From positions 1-64,000 of the forward strand of contig NZ_BAFW01000200.1 in assembly GCF_000308535.1 (NCBI RefSeq): a stretch of DNA of 64,000 bases. The letters are read 5' to 3'. The notes under the pieces were generated by a model, which was not told where the DNA came from, made no database searches, and was given only the letters and a program-made list of their open reading frames with translations. This stretch comes from Nocardia cerradoensis NBRC 101014 (GTDB lineage: Bacteria; Actinomycetota; Actinomycetes; Mycobacteriales; Mycobacteriaceae). The position numbers and the translations under genes were made by a program. Positions 63,519 to 64,000 of this stretch are shown in pieces (positions within the stretch are counted from its first letter, which is position 1; every line of letters begins with the position of its first letter).

Positions 63519-64000
63519 GTGGAAAAGGAATACGGAGTGCCGCAGAACAGAAGTGCGTCGTCGCCGCCCCGCGGCGCCGGAGCACCACTGCCCGGCGGCC
63601 GCGTCCCGCGAGCTCGCGGGATGCGCCCGAGTCCGAGTCCCGGGGTGAATCGTCCCGGGCGACTGCTCGCCGTGGCCGCCGCGGCCATCGTGTTCATCGT
63701 CACCGGCTTCGGCTGGCACAGCGTGGATTCGCTGATCTCCGGCATCGAGCGGATCGGCAACCTGGGCCTCGGCGGCGGCCACGACGGTGCGGTCGACATT
63801 CTGATGGTCGGTATCGACAGCCGCACCGACGCGCACGGCAATCCGCTCAGCGACCGGGAACGGGCGATGCTGCACGCCGGCGACGAGGTCGGCACCAACA
63901 CCGACACCATCGTGCTGGTCCGGGTGCCCAACGACGGCCGGTCGGCGACCGCGATCTCGATACCCCGCGACTCCTATGTCGATATCCCCGGTATCGGCAA
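63519..64000 (+). CDS. LytR-CpsA-Psr family protein, N-terminal part (Rv3267-like)
   Basis: An incomplete gene running off the window. It has a cytoplasmic Pro/Arg-rich leader, one TM segment (LLAVAAAAIVFIVTGFGW, about residues 50-67) and the beginning of the extracellular LCP domain with DGAVDILMVGIDSR, then VGTNTDTIVLVRV and ISIPRDSYVDIPG. LCP proteins transfer polyisoprenyl-linked polymers, here probably arabinogalactan, to peptidoglycan. GTG 63519 is chosen after GGGGG, with GTG 63537 possible. The first 160 codons are visible. Confidence 0.88.
   Translation, partial: MEKEYGVPQNRSASSPPRGAGAPLPGGRVPRARGMRPSPSPGVNRPGRLLAVAAAAIVFIVTGFGWHSVDSLISGIERIGNLGLGGGHDGAVDILMVGIDSRTDAHGNPLSDRERAMLHAGDEVGTNTDTIVLVRVPNDGRSATAISIPRDSYVDIPGIG

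Overview
The window looks like a chromosome segment of a mycolic-acid actinomycete, most likely Nocardia or a close relative. The DNA is GC-rich throughout, GTG starts and 4-base stop/start overlaps are common, and gene content and order follow the Mycobacterium tuberculosis Rv3219-Rv3267 block as I remember it: bL37, rshA-sigH, SRAP protein, aroA-rsgA, secA, DUF6459, WS/DGAT-like, DUF6912, reductase-desaturase, hpf, comF, lpqB-mtrB-mtrA, tmk, sahH, alkB-rubA-rubB-tetR, fbiA-fbiB, whiB2, pmm-manA, mannose-1-phosphate guanylyltransferase, wbbL, rmlD and a LytR-CpsA-Psr protein. No rRNA, tRNA, CRISPR array, insertion sequence or prophage was seen.

Layout. 0-10 kb: the 3' end of a TrmO-like gene, an NDH-2-like flavoprotein, two TetR regulators around a quinone oxidoreductase, ribosomal protein bL37, the thiol-stress pair rshA-sigH with its own sigma-H-type promoter, a ybaK deacylase ending in a 15-bp repeat array, and a marR-MFS efflux pair. 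10-18 kb: SRAP protein, aldehyde dehydrogenase, aroA-rsgA, and a second oxidoreductase divergent from an HxlR redox regulator. 18-32 kb: secA, lipid genes (WS/DGAT-like protein, ferredoxin reductase, two tandem acyl desaturases), a BluB-like flavoprotein, a thiolase, ribosome hibernation factor and comF. 32-44 kb: the lpqB-mtrB-mtrA envelope-stress operon, tmk, sahH, and a dicarboxylate module (CitAB-type two-component system divergent from dctA). 43-47 kb: alkane hydroxylation (two alkB genes, two rubredoxins, TetR). 47-64 kb: coenzyme F420 genes fbiA-fbiB, whiB2, mannose activation for cell-wall glycans, a CDF transporter, a carotenoid-desaturase-like flavoprotein, a TetR/DUF4267 pair, and rhamnose/linker genes.

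The most unusual feature is in the alkB2 operon. A 71-bp unit occurs three times in tandem between alkB2 and rubA and once between rubA and rubB. Each unit encodes a 24-codon mini-ORF that starts on the preceding stop (GTGA) and carries the ribosome-binding site of the next gene in its last codons. The operon therefore reads alkB2-s1-s2-s3-rubA-s4-rubB as an unbroken chain of overlapping stop/start junctions. Repeats or duplications also sit at other gene ends: ybaK (15-bp x5), fbiA/fbiB (15-bp repeat, 75-bp period), the DUF6459 gene (19-bp x2) and downstream of whiB2 (about 21-bp x7).

Starts were chosen from ribosome-binding sites, overlaps and remembered family lengths; nothing was run against a database.
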